Source: Acanthacorydalis orientalis
Lineage: Eukaryota; Arthropoda; Insecta; Megaloptera; Corydalidae
Length of the DNA: 64,000 nucleotides
Assembly (NCBI GenBank): GCA_034766995.1
Contig: CM068315.1
Coordinates: 42,623,818 to 42,687,817, forward strand
Direction: 5' to 3'
The notes under the pieces are model-generated. The model made no database searches, was not told where the DNA came from, and worked only from the letters and a program-made list of their open reading frames with translations. Every line of letters begins with the position of its first letter. Positions within the stretch are counted from its first letter, which is position 1. The position numbers and the translations under genes are program-made. Positions 62,132 to 64,000 of the stretch are shown in pieces.

Positions 62132-64000
62132 TAAATGAAACTTCTTAGCTTATTTTGAATATTATTTATGCAAATTATTTATATTCTATATATATACAAA
62201 TTTACTTATGAATAAAAAGTATTTTTTCTGTATAATATATATACACATTTTAATCGAGGAAATTATGAGCAGAAAATTTAATAAAAAATCGAAATTATGA
62301 TTTTCTGCTAGAACGAGGGCGTTTTTAAAAGTATAAATTAAAAGAAACTGTGAACGCATGTTTCTTTAAAATTGTTTAAGTGTTTGAATTGCAGACTAAT
62401 TAATATTAAATATTTGCTCTCCAATTTATAAATGATTACCAATTATTTCTATTGATCCTTTCTATCATAATAATCATAAACGTGTACGTCATATAAATTA
62501 TGATCTGTAAAAAATCTGTTGTACTTATTTGTATCTGTTACCAAATGTATATTTTTGTAAAAATGTTCTCAAAGCAATATGTGTATTAATATATGTTAAA
62601 ACTTGAGGATTAAAATTAAAGTATCCCTTTTCTGTATTTTTTTTCGGAAAAAATCAACAAATGTTTCGTTATTCAACAATTTTGAGATAAACATTTAGTA
62701 GAAATATTTTTCAATGGTAATATTAAATCAAAGCTGAAAGAGTTAATTTGCTCGCTCTCTGTCTCTCACACACACCCACCCATGTATATATATTCTTAAA
62801 AAAAAAAACAATGAAATTGCATAGATTTTTGCACATGAGATTCCATTTTATAGAAATATGATTTTGATAATTAATTAAGTATGCATGAATTTAAAACTCG
62901 ACTCTCTGAATTTATTATATGGATAGCTTAAGGGTTAATCGAGTAGTCACTAAATTTTTGATACAAATATCGAAGGTTTTGGTATTATTTATACTGTATG
63001 CATTTTTACGATTCGTTTAATGAGAAATTTATAAACTGATAGGTCTGTAATTTTATATATGAGAAAAAATTATTTATACTTCAAAATTTGTAAAACAAGA
63101 AAATAATTTTGTCGAAAACTGACGCCAATACTGATTATACTCGCAGTCAACCATATATTAAAACTTTGCCTCATGTTTACAGTCTTTATTGTGATAAGGT
63201 GTGTAAATTAAGGCAAGATAATATGTTTTATTTCTGACAATATTATTTTATTAGTTTAGAAATTATCTAAAATGTTGCATATTATGTTGCATACATAGCC
63301 GTCCTCTTCCAGCTAAATTATCATGAACTCTTTCTAACGTGTTCGGTATCTTTAATTCTTTGAATGCCAGAGAAATCTTTCCTTTTAATTGTGTAACATA
63401 AGTACTGTACACAATTGTACAGTTATATGTTTAAAGTCGTTTTTCTTGAAAACAGTGTCCTGTCGAAAAAAAATACAGCAATTTTAATTAATTGTTCAAG
63501 AAGAATGATCTTGTTTTTAGATGTGCATTGTTTTAATTCATTCGTTTCATAATTGATTATTGTTTTTTTTTATTATTATTTGAAAGTCGGTGCGTGTGAT
63601 TTCATTTAGATTTTTTTCATAAAAATATGATTAAAATGTCTTGCCTGTCTTTATCAAAATAACTGTTTAATAGTACATTTCAATTTTCATATAATTCTCA
63701 AATTGAAATTACTTTTCAAATACATATGTATTTAAACATCACGAATGGACTTACAACTGATTCTTGTTTCATTCCTCAGTAGTATACATTTAAAGGTTTT
63801 TTTTTTACTTTAGATATCTATTATAAAACTTTGACCCAGTCTGTGCGGATGTTTATGAACTCAAATGAATCATCACGTTTAAGTTAAAACTTTCATATGC
63901 CAATTGTAATCTTACATTTCAACTAATTTGTTTAACTAGTGTCACCGTTATTTCTGAGAATGTAAATTGTGATCCCGAAATGTTTTTTCATTGATACATA

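Larger units (their letters stand above)
60967..64000 (+). other. Probable long first intron or gene-free DNA to the window edge
   Basis: It begins with a (CA)n-(TA)n microsatellite (61003-61090) and contains a TTAA-flanked MITE (61511-62131). No further coding exon or RNA gene is seen up to 64000. Confidence 0.4.

Overview
The window is nuclear DNA of an insect. It is very AT-rich, has short GT-AG introns, many long (TA)n microsatellites and several decayed mariner-type transposons. This combination, with these conserved animal genes, fits a hymenopteran such as a bee or ant best, but nothing seen here proves the order.

Layout. 1-16.1 kb holds no supportable protein gene. It contains an internally deleted mariner (1048-1604), a mariner inserted inside a Tigger/pogo-like element (6364-7572), diverged tandem duplications around (TA)n arrays, and a GC-richer island at 12.18-12.76 kb that looks like an orphan promoter or 5' UTR. 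16.8-20.7 kb carries a 3-exon DIPK1/FAM69 gene (+). 20.7-26.3 kb is gene-free. 26.3-28.4 kb is Cdt1 (-), head-to-head with the intronless SRPK at 29.2-30.9 kb (+). 34.3-35.9 kb is a peroxisomal D-aspartate/D-amino-acid oxidase (+, 4 exons). 38.1-42.9 kb is RELCH (-, 14 coding exons). 44.1-50.9 kb is mRpS26 (-, 3 exons); its 6.1-kb first intron contains a complete 1748-codon intronless gene on the same strand. 54.5-55.2 kb is TMEM170 (-), divergent from CFDP1/BCNT (+, 56.1-56.9 kb). 58.3-59.4 kb is TAF7 (-). A probable first coding exon of a further gene starts at 60913 (+) and runs off the right edge; its intron holds a TTAA-flanked MITE.

The recognised genes are housekeeping functions: replication licensing, splicing-factor phosphorylation, TFIID, SWR1-type chromatin remodelling, mitoribosome, endosome-Golgi cholesterol transport and peroxisomal amino-acid oxidation. 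They are neighbours rather than a pathway. Several lie in divergent pairs that may share promoter regions.

The most unusual item is the nested 1748-aa protein (45001-50247). It contains five diverged copies of one domain. Each copy has a Trp-x(4)-hydrophobic-x(2)-hydrophobic-hydrophobic helix motif and, 95-111 residues later, a (F/Y)-x-L-(F/Y)-D strand motif. The layout recalls papain-fold peptidases without an obvious catalytic set. I cannot assign it to a named family. All exon joins below were worked out by hand from splice sites and reading phase.
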